Part shown: in pieces, positions 16,187-25,475 of the stretch
How the letters are laid out: each line of letters begins with the position of its first letter
Numbering within the stretch: the stretch's first letter is position 1
Source: CADEED01 sp020442965
GTDB taxonomy: Bacteria; Pseudomonadota; Gammaproteobacteria; Steroidobacterales; Steroidobacteraceae
Direction of reading: 5' to 3'
DNA: 64,000 nt
Assembly: GCA_041395525.1 (NCBI GenBank)
Contig: JAWLAH010000005.1
Location: forward strand, 83,815-147,814
The notes under the pieces: generated by a model
Seen by the model: the letters and a program-made list of their open reading frames with translations, nothing else
The model's database searches: none
What the model was told of the DNA's origin: nothing
Translations under genes and position numbers: made by a program

Positions 16187-17221
16187 CTATTTGGCAGGAA
16201 CCAGCTTGCAGCGCGCGCTCAGCGTCTGGCTCGAAAAGCCAACCCGGTCCGTGGCGGCACTCCCGATGGAATTACCGATCAACTTGAGAGACTTCGGGTC
16301 GTCCTCGGGTCGTCCCGCATATACCCGCATGCGCAGCAGATCGGTGTAGTTACGACCGGAGTTTGACGGCCACATGCCACGTATCAGCTCGATAAAGGCA
16401 GGCGTGGTTTGTTCGCCATCCTTGAGCTCGAAGCGATACAGATCGCCGCGATCATGCATCCGAAAGCCGTTGACGGACTGCGGCTTGGCGCCCGCGCCGG
16501 ACCGATAGGTGTAAAAGCACTCGAACGGACGTGCTTTGCCGAAGCGCCAGGGTGTCTGATCGACACGCCCTGTCAGGAGATTGCCCTTGGCGTCGCGGCC
16601 CGCGAAATTGATCCAGAGCTCGTCCGCGTTCAGCAGCCATTCCCGATCGAATGTCTGCGCGGGCTTGCCGCCGGCGGCGGCCTCGCGACAAGCACCCGTT
16701 TCGCTGCGTCCGCGAAGCTGACCGTTGAGCGGCTGCCAGAGCATCGCACAACCGCGTGCGCCCGTGGCCGGCATCACCGCGGCCTTCGGCAGCCCTTTGA
16801 GCTTGCTCGCGTCCGTGGCGAACGCCGCAAAATCCGCGGGCCGCTTGAATTGCCACGGCGTCATGCGAACTGCGCGCGTTGCATCGTCCGTCGCGAGCGT
16901 CCAGACGAGGAACTCGCTGTCCTTGAAGGTACCGTACTTATCACCCTCGTAGCCGACGCCGACGAGCACATGCGGGCCAATCTCAGGTGCATCGATCAAC
17001 GTGAACGCCCGGTACATCCGTGCATGCTGCTCATTCACAGGGGTCTTGTATTCCGCTTCGAAGAAGCGCTGCGGTTCGCTGTCATACTCGCCCGGGAGCA
17101 TGTCCATCAACTGTTGCAGCGCCGTTTTAACCTCGATCGAAGCGGCACCGACGATTGCGGGAGAGCTCATCGCGCAGATGGCTAACAACATTGCTGGCAG
17201 GCTGGATGGTCGTTGCATCAT
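16187..17221 (-). CDS. CpeT/CpcT-like exported protein
   Basis: 344 residues from the ATG at 17221, which lies one base beyond the stop of the upstream paralogue; a second ATG follows directly at 17218. The signal peptide covers about residues 1-32. The mature part has the order of motifs of the CpeT/CpcT (chromophore lyase) fold: LMDMLPGEYDSEPQ at the front, a GCAMLWQ core, an ELWINF strand and PFECFYTYRS. A second shared block, MWPSNSGRNYTDLLRM, is found in both paralogues. No phycobiliprotein genes are present, so the family name should not be taken as function. Confidence 0.65.
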   Translation of the reverse strand: MMQRPSSLPAMLLAICAMSSPAIVGAASIEVKTALQQLMDMLPGEYDSEPQRFFEAEYKTPVNEQHARMYRAFTLIDAPEIGPHVLVGVGYEGDKYGTFKDSEFLVWTLATDDATRAVRMTPWQFKRPADFAAFATDASKLKGLPKAAVMPATGARGCAMLWQPLNGQLRGRSETGACREAAAGGKPAQTFDREWLLNADELWINFAGRDAKGNLLTGRVDQTPWRFGKARPFECFYTYRSGAGAKPQSVNGFRMHDRGDLYRFELKDGEQTTPAFIELIRGMWPSNSGRNYTDLLRMRVYAGRPEDDPKSLKLIGNSIGSAATDRVGFSSQTLSARCKLVPAK

Positions 17222-17222
17222 A

Positions 17223-18197
17223 TTATTTCGGCGGTGGCATGTTAGGGTCGAACAATTTGCAGCGACCACCGTAGGTGCCGTCGCCGAACGAGGCGCGATC
17301 GCTCGCCGCACTCGCCCAGCCGACGCCCAGCAGTTTGCGCTCACCCGGTTTGGCGGGGTCCAGTTCGTACATGGTGATACGCAGCAGGTCGGTGTAGTTG
17401 CGACCCGAGTTTGACGGCCACATGCCGCGCAGCAGTTCGTATTCAAACTTGTGTTGATTCGGCGGCGCGGTTTCCCAGATCAGAGTATCGCCGCGATCTC
17501 TCATGTGCTGGCCGTTGCTGATCTGCGCCTCAGCACTCGGTGGTTGGTAGCTAAACAGGCACTCGAAGTCGCGCGATTTGCCGAGCCGGAAATGCGAGTC
17601 ACCGGCCGGCTTCCCGACCTCGGTGCGCCTGGGATCAGCGGGCAGATGGTTGACCCAGAGCTGTTCGGCGCTGAGGACGTATTCGCGTGGCGGCGAGCCC
17701 GCACAGGACGCGGCATCTACAGCGCCGCGCAGCGCATCGCCATACTTGCGCCAGAGCACCGCGCACAGACCCGCGGCAGGCCCCAGGTCGGCCGGTGTCA
17801 GAGCCGGTGCCGAATCGATCGGCTTGAGCGACCGAAACGGCGTCATGCGCACCGCTTTGGTCACAGGATCGACTTGCAGCGTCCAGAGCGCGGACTCGCT
17901 GTCCACGATCGGACCGTCCTTGCCGCCATGACGCAGCGTCGAAGCCAGCACGTGTTCGCCAATGGCGGGGGCCTCAACCCGCGTGATGGTCAGGTGCACG
18001 CGATCGTGCGGCGGTCCGGATGTTGCCTTCGTCTCGGACTCGAAATAGACCTGGCCCGCATTGTCGTAGTCGCCCGGCAGCTCCCGCATAATGTCGGCGA
18101 GCGCGGTCTTGAGTTCGATGGGCGAATTCGTAGCCCCGGCCAAGGGCGCGGCCAGCGTGAGAGCCAGCAGGAGAACGGTAGTGATTTGTCGATGCAT
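17223..18197 (-). CDS. CpeT/CpcT-like exported protein, tandem paralogue
   Basis: 324 residues from the ATG at 18197 (a TTG 9 bases upstream is possible). The signal peptide ends near residue 23 (PLAGA). It matches its downstream neighbour along its length: IMRELPGDYDNAGQ, LCAVLWRKYG, QLWVNHL, DFECLFSYQ and the identical MWPSNSGRNYTDLLR block. The two genes are separated by one base, so they are translated together. The duplication is old, since most positions outside the motifs differ. Confidence 0.65.
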   Translation of the reverse strand: MHRQITTVLLLALTLAAPLAGATNSPIELKTALADIMRELPGDYDNAGQVYFESETKATSGPPHDRVHLTITRVEAPAIGEHVLASTLRHGGKDGPIVDSESALWTLQVDPVTKAVRMTPFRSLKPIDSAPALTPADLGPAAGLCAVLWRKYGDALRGAVDAASCAGSPPREYVLSAEQLWVNHLPADPRRTEVGKPAGDSHFRLGKSRDFECLFSYQPPSAEAQISNGQHMRDRGDTLIWETAPPNQHKFEYELLRGMWPSNSGRNYTDLLRITMYELDPAKPGERKLLGVGWASAASDRASFGDGTYGGRCKLFDPNMPPPK

Positions 18198-18346
18198 AGA
18201 TGCCAAGTAAAGCGCCTATGCGGGCGCGACTCAACCGATAATTCGCGGCAGCGCCAGATAGAGGATGATTTGATGTTTGCGATCGGCTCTCATCAGGGCC
18301 ATTTTAACAGCCTGCCAGATTGCTCACTGTGAGGAGATTTTCAGCC

Positions 18347-19123
18347 GTGTCCCGTCCAGCTACGTTTGCACTCGGATTACTGTTAGCCATGCTCCCCGCG
18401 TGCGGCAGCGCCGCTGCGCCCGGTGCGCAAGCAGCCGGACTCGACCCTGCGTCGATCGCCCATGTCCTCTACTCGTGGCAGGAGGTCTACCAAAGCACAG
18501 GACTGAAACTGGTGGAAAAGAACTTCCTGCTCTTGACGGACGGGACTGCGCGCCGCGGCGTCCCCACGATCGCACCCGAGCAGTTCGACCTCGCGGCAGA
18601 TCGCGCCGCCCACCCCGCCGACTGGGGCCGATGGCGCCGTGCAGGTGACAAGCTGGAGGTGTCCTTCGACGGCCGACCCTTCAGCGCACCGGTACACCCG
18701 CTGCTGCGAGAACCCGGTCGCAGCGGCGAGAAGCTCAACCGACGTTACGAAGCGTCGGCGAACCAGTCCTGGGGCATTGGCAGCGCATCGTGGCAAAACT
18801 GGTCAGTGGAGTTCTCGGCGGATGGTACGTTCCGACAATCTTCGAGCGGTGGGGTTGGCGCGAGCGTCGGAGGTGTTACCGGTGTCGGCGTGCGTGACGA
18901 CAAAGGATCCGCAACGAGCGTCGGCGGCGCGAACGTGGGCGGCGGTGCGTCGAGTTCGACCGGTGTGACAGACGCGGACCTCACGGGTCACTACACGATC
19001 GACGGTTGGTCGATCACGCTGCACTATAACAACGGCAAGATACAGCACGCCTTCTTCTACACCGATGCGACTCGCGACAATGTGTGGTTCCGCGGGCGCG
19101 AGCTCAATCACTCCGAGGACTGA
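18347..19123 (+). CDS. Putative lipoprotein with Gly/Ser-rich middle
   Basis: 258 residues from a GTG at 18347, chosen because GAGGAG (18331-18336) stands 10 bases in front; a TTG at 18320 would put the ribosome site inside the gene. The leader ends LPAC (lipobox). Residues ~165-225 are a Gly/Ser/Val-rich low-complexity stretch between two folded parts, the second with aromatic beta strands (GHYTIDGWSITLHYNNGK). No family recognised. Its last 16 bases overlap the end of murI tail to tail. Confidence 0.65.
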   Translation: MSRPATFALGLLLAMLPACGSAAAPGAQAAGLDPASIAHVLYSWQEVYQSTGLKLVEKNFLLLTDGTARRGVPTIAPEQFDLAADRAAHPADWGRWRRAGDKLEVSFDGRPFSAPVHPLLREPGRSGEKLNRRYEASANQSWGIGSASWQNWSVEFSADGTFRQSSSGGVGASVGGVTGVGVRDDKGSATSVGGANVGGGASSSTGVTDADLTGHYTIDGWSITLHYNNGKIQHAFFYTDATRDNVWFRGRELNHSED

Positions 19124-19947
19124 GGCGCTTGCCAGACCTCGACCGAATCACCCAGCCACGTCACGTAGGTCGTATCCGCACGGACTTGTGCAAGTTGCAT
19201 GGCCGCGGTCGCAAAGCGCCGGCACGTGGCCGTACTGAAGAACTGATGGCGTCCTGGCCGAATCTGTGTTGTTAGCAATGCCTGTCCGGCCAGTACTTGG
19301 CGTGTGTGCCGTGCCACTGCGGGCGCTGGATCGATCACGGTAACGTCCGGTCCGACGATGCGGCGTATGGTCTCGGTGACAAACGGATAGTGCGTGCAGC
19401 CGAGCACGATGGTATCGGCACGAGCTGCCATGATGGGCTCCAGAAAACCTCGCAGCATCGCTTCCGTAGCTGCACCGGTCAGATCGCCGCCCTCGATGTG
19501 ATCCGCCAGTCCCTCACACACCTGATTGATGAGCCGTACGCCACGGGCATGGCGCCCAGCGGTCGCCGCGAATAGCGCGCCCTGAAAGGTGGCCGGCGTT
19601 GCCATGATGCCAACAACGCCTGTTTTGGTGATGGCCGCCGCAGGCTTGACCGCCGGCTCCATGCCGATGGTGGGCAGCAGCGGAAACGTTTCCCGCAAAT
19701 GCTTGAGCGCGGCCGCCGATGCCGTGTTGCAGGCAAGCACCACCGCTTTGCAGCGCCGCTGCAGCAAGAAGTGCGTGATCGCTGTAACAAATCGCCGGAT
19801 CTGGTCTCGCTCACGCGAGCCGTACGGCAGATGCGCCTGATCGGCGAAGTAGACCGTGTCCTCGTGCGGCAGTTCGCGGGCAATCTCACGCCACACCGAG
19901 AGGCCGCCTACGCCGGAATCGATTACGCCTATCGGGCCGTCATTCAT
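19108..19947 (-). CDS. murI: Glutamate racemase
   Basis: 279 residues. Interconverts L- and D-glutamate in the cytoplasm to supply D-glutamate for peptidoglycan. All signature sites are present: IGVIDSGVGGLSV at the N-terminus (catalytic-site Asp10 and Ser11), ADQAHLPYG, VLACNTASAAAL with Cys73, and LGCTHYPF with Cys184, the two racemising cysteines. It starts 10 bases after the transporter gene, on the same strand, so it is probably co-transcribed with the LuxR-type regulator and the transporter. The start at 19947 is an ATG. Confidence 0.95.
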   Translation of the reverse strand: MNDGPIGVIDSGVGGLSVWREIARELPHEDTVYFADQAHLPYGSRERDQIRRFVTAITHFLLQRRCKAVVLACNTASAAALKHLRETFPLLPTIGMEPAVKPAAAITKTGVVGIMATPATFQGALFAATAGRHARGVRLINQVCEGLADHIEGGDLTGAATEAMLRGFLEPIMAARADTIVLGCTHYPFVTETIRRIVGPDVTVIDPAPAVARHTRQVLAGQALLTTQIRPGRHQFFSTATCRRFATAAMQLAQVRADTTYVTWLGDSVEVWQAPQSSE

Positions 19948-19957
19948 TTGGCCGTTA

Positions 19958-21406
19958 TTATAGGAGACTCATGCGTTCCCGGTCGGGCACCAGGGACGTC
20001 GACGCAGACGCGCGCGTCGCCGTCGCGTCAGAAAAACGCGGCACGTATCGGTACATCAGCACCGCGGCCGCAAACGCGAACACCGCAATGGTGGCTCCGA
20101 CCGCGATGCCGAGCGTTGACGATATCTCCTGGGAAGCATGCTGATCAGCGTCGACGCCCGCGCCGGCGACCAGCACGCCGGCCAATAACGTAGCCAGCCC
20201 CAGTGCTGGCTTGGCAACGATCGCCGCCGTGCCAAAGAAGCTCGCAGCGCGGCGCTGCCCGGTCTGGCATTCGTCGTCATCGATGATGTCAGCGATGATC
20301 GACCCGACAAACACTGCCGGCGCCGCGGCGAGCAACCCTGCCAACATTGCGCCAGCGAGCACGACCGCAATGAACGCATCAGACTGCAGCGGCGGCAGCA
20401 ACTGCAGCACGTGAGCAACAGGCAACGCAATTGCCAAAAGCGCATATGACGCGACGCCAATGACGTAACAGGTGCGTCTGGGGATCCAATGGCTGACCTG
20501 GGCCCAGAAGACAGTGCCAGCAAGCGCGCCCGCGAGTGTGGCAACCGGCAACAGCAGGACATTCTGTGTCGTTAGTCTCCAGAAGTAGCTGGCGACATAG
20601 ATTTCCGTAGCCCGCTGGACTCCTGCCGCGACCGCGAACGCCGCCACACAGTACATCAACATGCGGAACGGGCGCGGCCGCAAGGTATGGCGAAAGTCGT
20701 GTGCGAGACCGGTGAGCGCAGCCGTGCGAGGGGCGCTTGCTTCGGTCACGGTCGGAGCTGCCGCTGCCATGTGCCACGTACCGAGCGTCGCGATCAACAT
20801 GACGACCAGAGCGCTCGCAGCGCAGATGATCGAGAAATTCAGGTAGTAGTCAGGGTTGACCTGAGCGACCGGGAATTCCGGCGTCGGGATCATCAGCGTC
20901 TGGGCCACCCAGAACACCAGCATGGCGCCGACGACATGAAAGAACTGCCGAAACGCGACATTCGTCGTCCTGGCGCGCGCGCTATCGGCCATGTCGGCGC
21001 CGAGCGCGAAGTGTGGCACCCGAAAGAAGGTCATCGACACACGACACACCAGCAGCCAGCCCGCCAGCCAACAAAAGAGCGCGACGCCTGCCAGGCTGCC
21101 CGGACGTAGCCAGAACAGCGCGACCAGTGCCACGCAGGTTGGTAGCAGAGCCGCGAGCATCAGCGGGTGACGCTGACCACGGCGGTGTCTCAATCGGTCG
21201 GAGACGCTGCCCGCGAGCACACCGCCGAACGTGTCACCGACGATACCGAAAAACAGTGCGCACGCTGTCGCGACGCTTGCGAGTCCAAGAACCTGTTGGT
21301 AGTAAAAGAACACCAGACCGCCGAGCACCGCAACCTTGATGCCTTCTGCGGCCTGCCCCATTCCATACGCAAGGCGCGTCGCGAGACCCGGGCTGGACGC
21401 GGTCAT
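19958..21406 (-). CDS. GPH-type MFS transporter
   Basis: 482 residues with about twelve hydrophobic segments. The N-terminal half has the glycoside-pentoside-hexuronide:cation symporter pattern: GMGQAAEGIK, FFYYQQVLG, FGGVLAGSVSDR and RRGQRHPLML after helix 2, then FRVPHFALGADM. Members bring in sugars or glycosides with H+ or Na+; the substrate here is unknown. Its start overlaps the stop of the LuxR-type regulator gene (ATGA at 21403-21406), linking the two functionally. Confidence 0.85.
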   Translation of the reverse strand: MTASSPGLATRLAYGMGQAAEGIKVAVLGGLVFFYYQQVLGLASVATACALFFGIVGDTFGGVLAGSVSDRLRHRRGQRHPLMLAALLPTCVALVALFWLRPGSLAGVALFCWLAGWLLVCRVSMTFFRVPHFALGADMADSARARTTNVAFRQFFHVVGAMLVFWVAQTLMIPTPEFPVAQVNPDYYLNFSIICAASALVVMLIATLGTWHMAAAAPTVTEASAPRTAALTGLAHDFRHTLRPRPFRMLMYCVAAFAVAAGVQRATEIYVASYFWRLTTQNVLLLPVATLAGALAGTVFWAQVSHWIPRRTCYVIGVASYALLAIALPVAHVLQLLPPLQSDAFIAVVLAGAMLAGLLAAAPAVFVGSIIADIIDDDECQTGQRRAASFFGTAAIVAKPALGLATLLAGVLVAGAGVDADQHASQEISSTLGIAVGATIAVFAFAAAVLMYRYVPRFSDATATRASASTSLVPDRERMSLL

Positions 21407-22194
21407 CGACCGCCTGGGTCGGACATCGCGGGAAATGGCTCGGCGTTGCTGGGTTCGATCAGTGCCGCGCGCACAGCGAGCGCGACGGCATGGGTTCTGT
21501 TCACCGCGTCGAGCTTGCGGGTCGCTGACTTGATGTGAAACGCGACGGTATCAACGGAGCGCTCGATGACCCGTGCGATCTTCTTGTCGCTCAGACCGCG
21601 CGCGGCCCAGTGCAGACATTCTGTTTCGCGCGCCGACAGCGGCGATGCCGCCGTCCACAGTCGCGAACGATCGATGCCATCGAAGAACCGTTGCGCTGCG
21701 ATCTGCAGTGCGTCCATGGTCTGGGTGTCAATCGTCAGTTGTCGATCTTCCGACGCAAACCAGGTGACGCACGCGGTGCGACCGAACGGCAGCCGCACCG
21801 GAACCGTGAGGCCCTGATCGATACCAAAGCTGCGCATGTACTGCACACTGCGCCATTGCCGATCCGTGAGCGCGAGCGCACCACGCTCGGGTCGTGCGCC
21901 CGGCAGCGCCCACTGACAGGCGACGTCCGGCTTTTGCATGAGCTGGGCTATCGGAAAGTGCCTGCCGTGGCCCTCGGCGATCCAGCGTTCCATGAAGCCG
22001 TTCGGCCAGCCAAAGCGCCCGTCACGCGCACCACGGTCGGGTAATCGCGGCGCGATCGGCCGAGCCATCTCTTCGCGAAAGCCGACGACGTCGAAGCCGA
22101 GGTGCGGTGGCGTGGCGGCCAGAATTTCGAGGCACTCATGGGCGCTGCTCGATGAAGTGAGCTCGGCCAGGAGATGCCCAATGTTGAGACTCAT
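21403..22194 (-). CDS. LuxR family regulator, solo (no luxI nearby)
   Basis: 263 residues. Residues ~20-165 resemble an autoinducer-binding domain and residues ~198-255 are a LuxR helix-turn-helix (PLSARETECLHWAARGLSDKKIARVI, then DTVAFHIKSATRKL). In the ligand pocket the Trp is kept (ERWIAE), but the Asp expected in the usual DP motif reads FP in HFPIAQL, so acyl-homoserine-lactone binding is doubtful. No luxI homologue is in the window. The gene is divergent from the repeat-protein/receptor genes, across a region with a 16-bp inverted repeat that occurs again at 27031, which makes it the obvious candidate regulator of both sets. Confidence 0.85.
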   Translation of the reverse strand: MSLNIGHLLAELTSSSSAHECLEILAATPPHLGFDVVGFREEMARPIAPRLPDRGARDGRFGWPNGFMERWIAEGHGRHFPIAQLMQKPDVACQWALPGARPERGALALTDRQWRSVQYMRSFGIDQGLTVPVRLPFGRTACVTWFASEDRQLTIDTQTMDALQIAAQRFFDGIDRSRLWTAASPLSARETECLHWAARGLSDKKIARVIERSVDTVAFHIKSATRKLDAVNRTHAVALAVRAALIEPSNAEPFPAMSDPGGR

Positions 22195-22225
22195 CGGAGT
22201 TCCTTATCAACGAGCTCTGTGGCTC

Positions 22226-22276
22226 GAATACCTACCGATTCCGGTAGTTCCCCCGTCATTGCTCGTCGCGTACAAA
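22226..22276 (+). promoter_or_regulatory. lux-box-like inverted repeat in divergent promoter, copy 1
   Basis: The repeat CTACCGATTCCGGTAG (22232-22247; arms CTACCG/CGGTAG) is followed immediately by a -35-like TTCCCC (22248-22253), a 17-base gap and TACAAA (22271-22276). On the minus strand, GTATTC (22231-22226), 17 bases and GATAAG give a mirror promoter for the luxR gene. The spacing is the same as in copy 2 at 27031. Activators of the LuxR class often bind such a dyad beside the -35. Binding by the adjacent LuxR-type protein is inferred. Confidence 0.65.
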
Positions 22277-22314
22277 TGTACGGCGGCAACTGTCGCACGA
22301 GGAAGAGAATCTAC

Positions 22315-22935
22315 ATGCGAAACCGCCTGAGGAATATAGGTATTGTTGCGGCGCTGTTGTTGTCCTGCAACGCAACTGCCGAGGTTACCCGCTGCGATCG
22401 CCTCGCCACGCACCCTGACGACCCCTACCGTAACACGGCCGGTCTCGAGAGCGGCGAAATGGACCTCGTGGCGGCGGAGCAGGCCTGTCGCGACGCGGTT
22501 GCAAGCGATGCGCGCCGCGCCCGCTCGCAGTACCACCTGGGTCGCGTGCTCTATTACTCCGGCAAGGTCGACGAAAGTCTGCAGCATCTCACTATTGCCG
22601 CCGACGCTGGCTATCCCCAGGCGATTTTTGTCCTCGGGTACATTCTCGCGGACGGCAAGGCCAAACGCGACGACTGTCGCGCCGGCGAGCTGTTCCTGCG
22701 TGGCGTCGCACTCGAGCATCCCTGGTCGGGCGCGCATCTCGTTGAAAAGGCGCTCGATAACCGCTTCGACCAGTGCGCGTTCAAACTGAGCGACAACGAT
22801 CTCGAGCGCGCCATGCGGCTCGCCGAAGATCACGTAACACTAACTGCATCGGCCGGACGAATCGAGAAATTGCGCGCGCGGCTGAACGCTCGTGTAGCGC
22901 CCGCCGCCGCACCAGCCAAGCAAGTAACACCTTGA
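22315..22935 (+). CDS. Periplasmic TPR/Sel1-like repeat protein, copy 1
   Basis: 206 residues from the ATG at 22315, with GAGGAAGAG upstream. The signal peptide covers about residues 1-22. The mature protein begins CDRLATHPDDP and contains EQACRDAVASDARRARSQYHLGRVLYYSG, then ADAGYPQAIFVLGYIL, which are helical Sel1/TPR-type repeats with conserved cysteines. A paralogue is at 29473-30114, also next to a TonB receptor. A role as periplasmic partner of the receptor is inferred. It opens the unit under the lux-box-like promoter and precedes the receptor by 26 bases. Confidence 0.7.
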   Translation: MRNRLRNIGIVAALLLSCNATAEVTRCDRLATHPDDPYRNTAGLESGEMDLVAAEQACRDAVASDARRARSQYHLGRVLYYSGKVDESLQHLTIAADAGYPQAIFVLGYILADGKAKRDDCRAGELFLRGVALEHPWSGAHLVEKALDNRFDQCAFKLSDNDLERAMRLAEDHVTLTASAGRIEKLRARLNARVAPAAAPAKQVTP

Positions 22936-22961
22936 CCCATTACCTTTCGAGGAAACACACA

Positions 22962-25475
22962 ATGTTGCAGCGCACGTCGTGGTCTGTAGTCGCTGTCGCT
23001 TTGACCGTGGTTCACGCCCCAGCGGTGACGGCTCAGGAAGTCGCCGAACCCATGCAGGAAATAACGGTGACCGCTCGCAAGCGCGACGAGACACTGTTCG
23101 AAGTGCCGGTCGCGATCTCGGCGTTCACTGAAAAAGATCTGGTCAACGCGGGTGCCAAGGGTCTCGATGACGTTGCATCGTTGACAGCGGGCTTCCAGTT
23201 CTTCAACCAGGGTAACCAGGTACCTGGCCGATATAACACACAGCTACAGTTCCGCGGCCTGACCACCGCGCAGTTCTCGCCGAGCTTCGCCACCGGCGCC
23301 CTGTTCATCGACGGCATCTACGTGCTGAATGGCGGAACGTCCATCTCCTTGATGGACCTCGAACGAGTCGAGGTGATCAAAGGACCGCAGGCGGCCTACT
23401 TTGGTCGCAATACTTTCGGCGGCGCCGTCAACCTGATCACCCGCGATCCAGATCTGACGGAATTCTCTGGTACTGGCGAGATCGCGTTGAGCGGCCGCCA
23501 GAACAACGATTTCAGCGTGTTCGTCGAAGGGCCACTGATCGAAGACCGGCTCGCGTTCAGCCTGAGCGGGCGCCTGTACGACAAGCGCGGCCAGTGGACA
23601 GCAACCGACGGCGGCCGGCTCGGCGACGAGGAGACGCGGACCGTGAACGGCGTACTGCTGTGGCGGCCCATTGACGCCTTGTCGGTGAAGCTGCGCTACG
23701 CCTACTCCCAGGATCGGGACGGTCCGGCGGCGCAGGGCTTCATTTCGGGCATTCTGAACGACTCCTGCAGCGGGCTCACGATCGACACCGTGCAAGGACC
23801 GCGTCAGCCGCGACGCTACATTTGCGGTCGCGTGCCGGACATGGACTCGCGCGCGTATTCATAGGGAAAATCGTCCTCGAATACGATCATCCCGGATTCG
23901 GTGATCGCCGCCGGGCAGATCAACCCGGCGACGCTGGTGGCCGGCGCCCCGCAGGTCACCGAAGTGGGCATGAAGCGCAACACCGAGCGCCTGAGTCTCG
24001 CCGCCAACTACGAGTTGGGCGACTACAGCCTGGCGCTGACCGTGGCACGCAACGAGCAGCAAGCCAACTGGATCCGCGACTACGACATGACCGATCGCGT
24101 CTCGTTCTTTTCGCGCGATCCTCAGGTCATGGACGACAAGAGCTACGAGCTGCGCCTGGTTGGCCCCCAGGGTGGCCGCTTCCGCTGGCTGGCCGGCGCT
24201 AACTACTACACCCAGGAATTCATTTCGTCCGGCGGCGGCGGCGATACCACCATCTCCTGCGTCTCGACTTCCACCACTCTCACCGATGATCCATCCACCT
24301 GTACGGGCCAGGTGCTCCTCAACTCGAACAATCTGTCGCAGAGTGCGGATCAGACCAAGGTAGTGGGCTATTTCGCCGCGGTCGATTTCGACATTCTGGA
24401 GACGCTGACGCTGAGCGTCGAGGGGCGACTGCAGAGTGACGAGCTCACCAAGGGAGCCGGCCTGGTCAATCCCGGCGCGACACGGCTGCGGGAATCCTTC
24501 GATGACTTCCTGCCACGCGCAATCCTGCGGTGGCGCCCGCTGCCCGATACGAATCTGTACTTGAGCTATTCCGAGGGGCAGATCGCCGGCGACTTCAATA
24601 CGTTCTTCATCAACGCCGACGCGCGCGAACGCGCGCAGTACCTGGCTCAGGATGCGCGCCTGTCCGAGTCGCTGCCTGCCGAAACGTTGGAAGCCTGGGA
24701 GATCGGCTGGAAACAGCGTCTGCTCGATGATCGAATGGAATTCAGTCTCGCGCTCTTTCACAACACCTGGAAAAATATCAAGGGTCGTAGCGCGTACGCG
24801 ATCAACGAAACCTGCCGCGCTGCGGAGATCGCTGCGCGGACCATCGGCTGCAATCCCGCACAGGGCCAGGCCATTGGAACGCCGAAGCAAGTTCCCGGCC
24901 CGACCGGCAGCCTCATTCCGCTGTTCCTGACGCGCAGCGTGCTGCTGCCGGGCGACGCCACGATCAAGGGGCTCGAACTCGAATCTCGCATCGGTGTCAC
25001 GGACAACCTGTCCGTCCAGACAACCCTGGCGTATATCGACTCCGCCTACGACGACTACATCTTCAACTTCGTCGAGCCGATCGCGGGTTTCAACCAGATG
25101 AAAGGCAAGCAGACGCCACGACAACCGCGGTGGAGCGGCAGTGTGTCGGCCACCCAGAACTTCCAGGTGCGCGGTGTCGAATCCTTCGTCCGCCTCGACG
25201 TCAACTACCAGGGCAAGTCCTTCGCGGACGAGTCCAACCTCGCCTATATGGCCGCGTATACGCTGGTGAATCTGCGAGCGGGCTTCGAGATGGGCCGCTA
25301 TCGGGTCGAGGCATATGCCCGCAACCTTACCGACGAGGACGCGTGGATGACAGGCGCCCGGTTCTCGGACTTTTCTTCGCCCTTTCAGGCGCCGCTGCTA
25401 TCGGCCAAACAAGGCATCGCCGTATCGCCACTCGACAAGCGCGACTTCGGCCTGCGTGTCAACTTTTCGTTCTAG
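22962..25475 (+). pseudogene. TonB-dependent receptor with in-frame amber codon
   Basis: An outer-membrane receptor of 837 codons from the ATG at 22962 (CGAGGA upstream). Signal peptide about residues 1-25; TonB-box/plug start EITVTARKRDETLFEVPVAISAF; plug motif IKGPQAAYFGRNTFGGAVNLITR; beta barrel to the C-terminal LRVNFSF ending in Phe. At 23862-23864 the frame is broken by a single TAG (after DMDSRAYS), with intact receptor sequence in the same frame on both sides (downstream VIAAGQINPATLV and so on). It could be a fresh nonsense mutation, a base-call error or, less likely, readthrough. A TonB receptor without its barrel would not work. Confidence 0.85.

Noticed and set aside
17223..18197. 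True phycobiliprotein lyase function for the CpeT-like pair
   Set aside because: There is no pigment gene in the window, and the signal peptides place the proteins outside the cytoplasm, where phycobiliproteins are made.
23859..25124. Long minus-strand reading (about 420 codons) opposite the first receptor
   Set aside because: It is the mirror of G/C third-position bias; the plus strand holds clear receptor motifs and the minus reading has no leader or domain.
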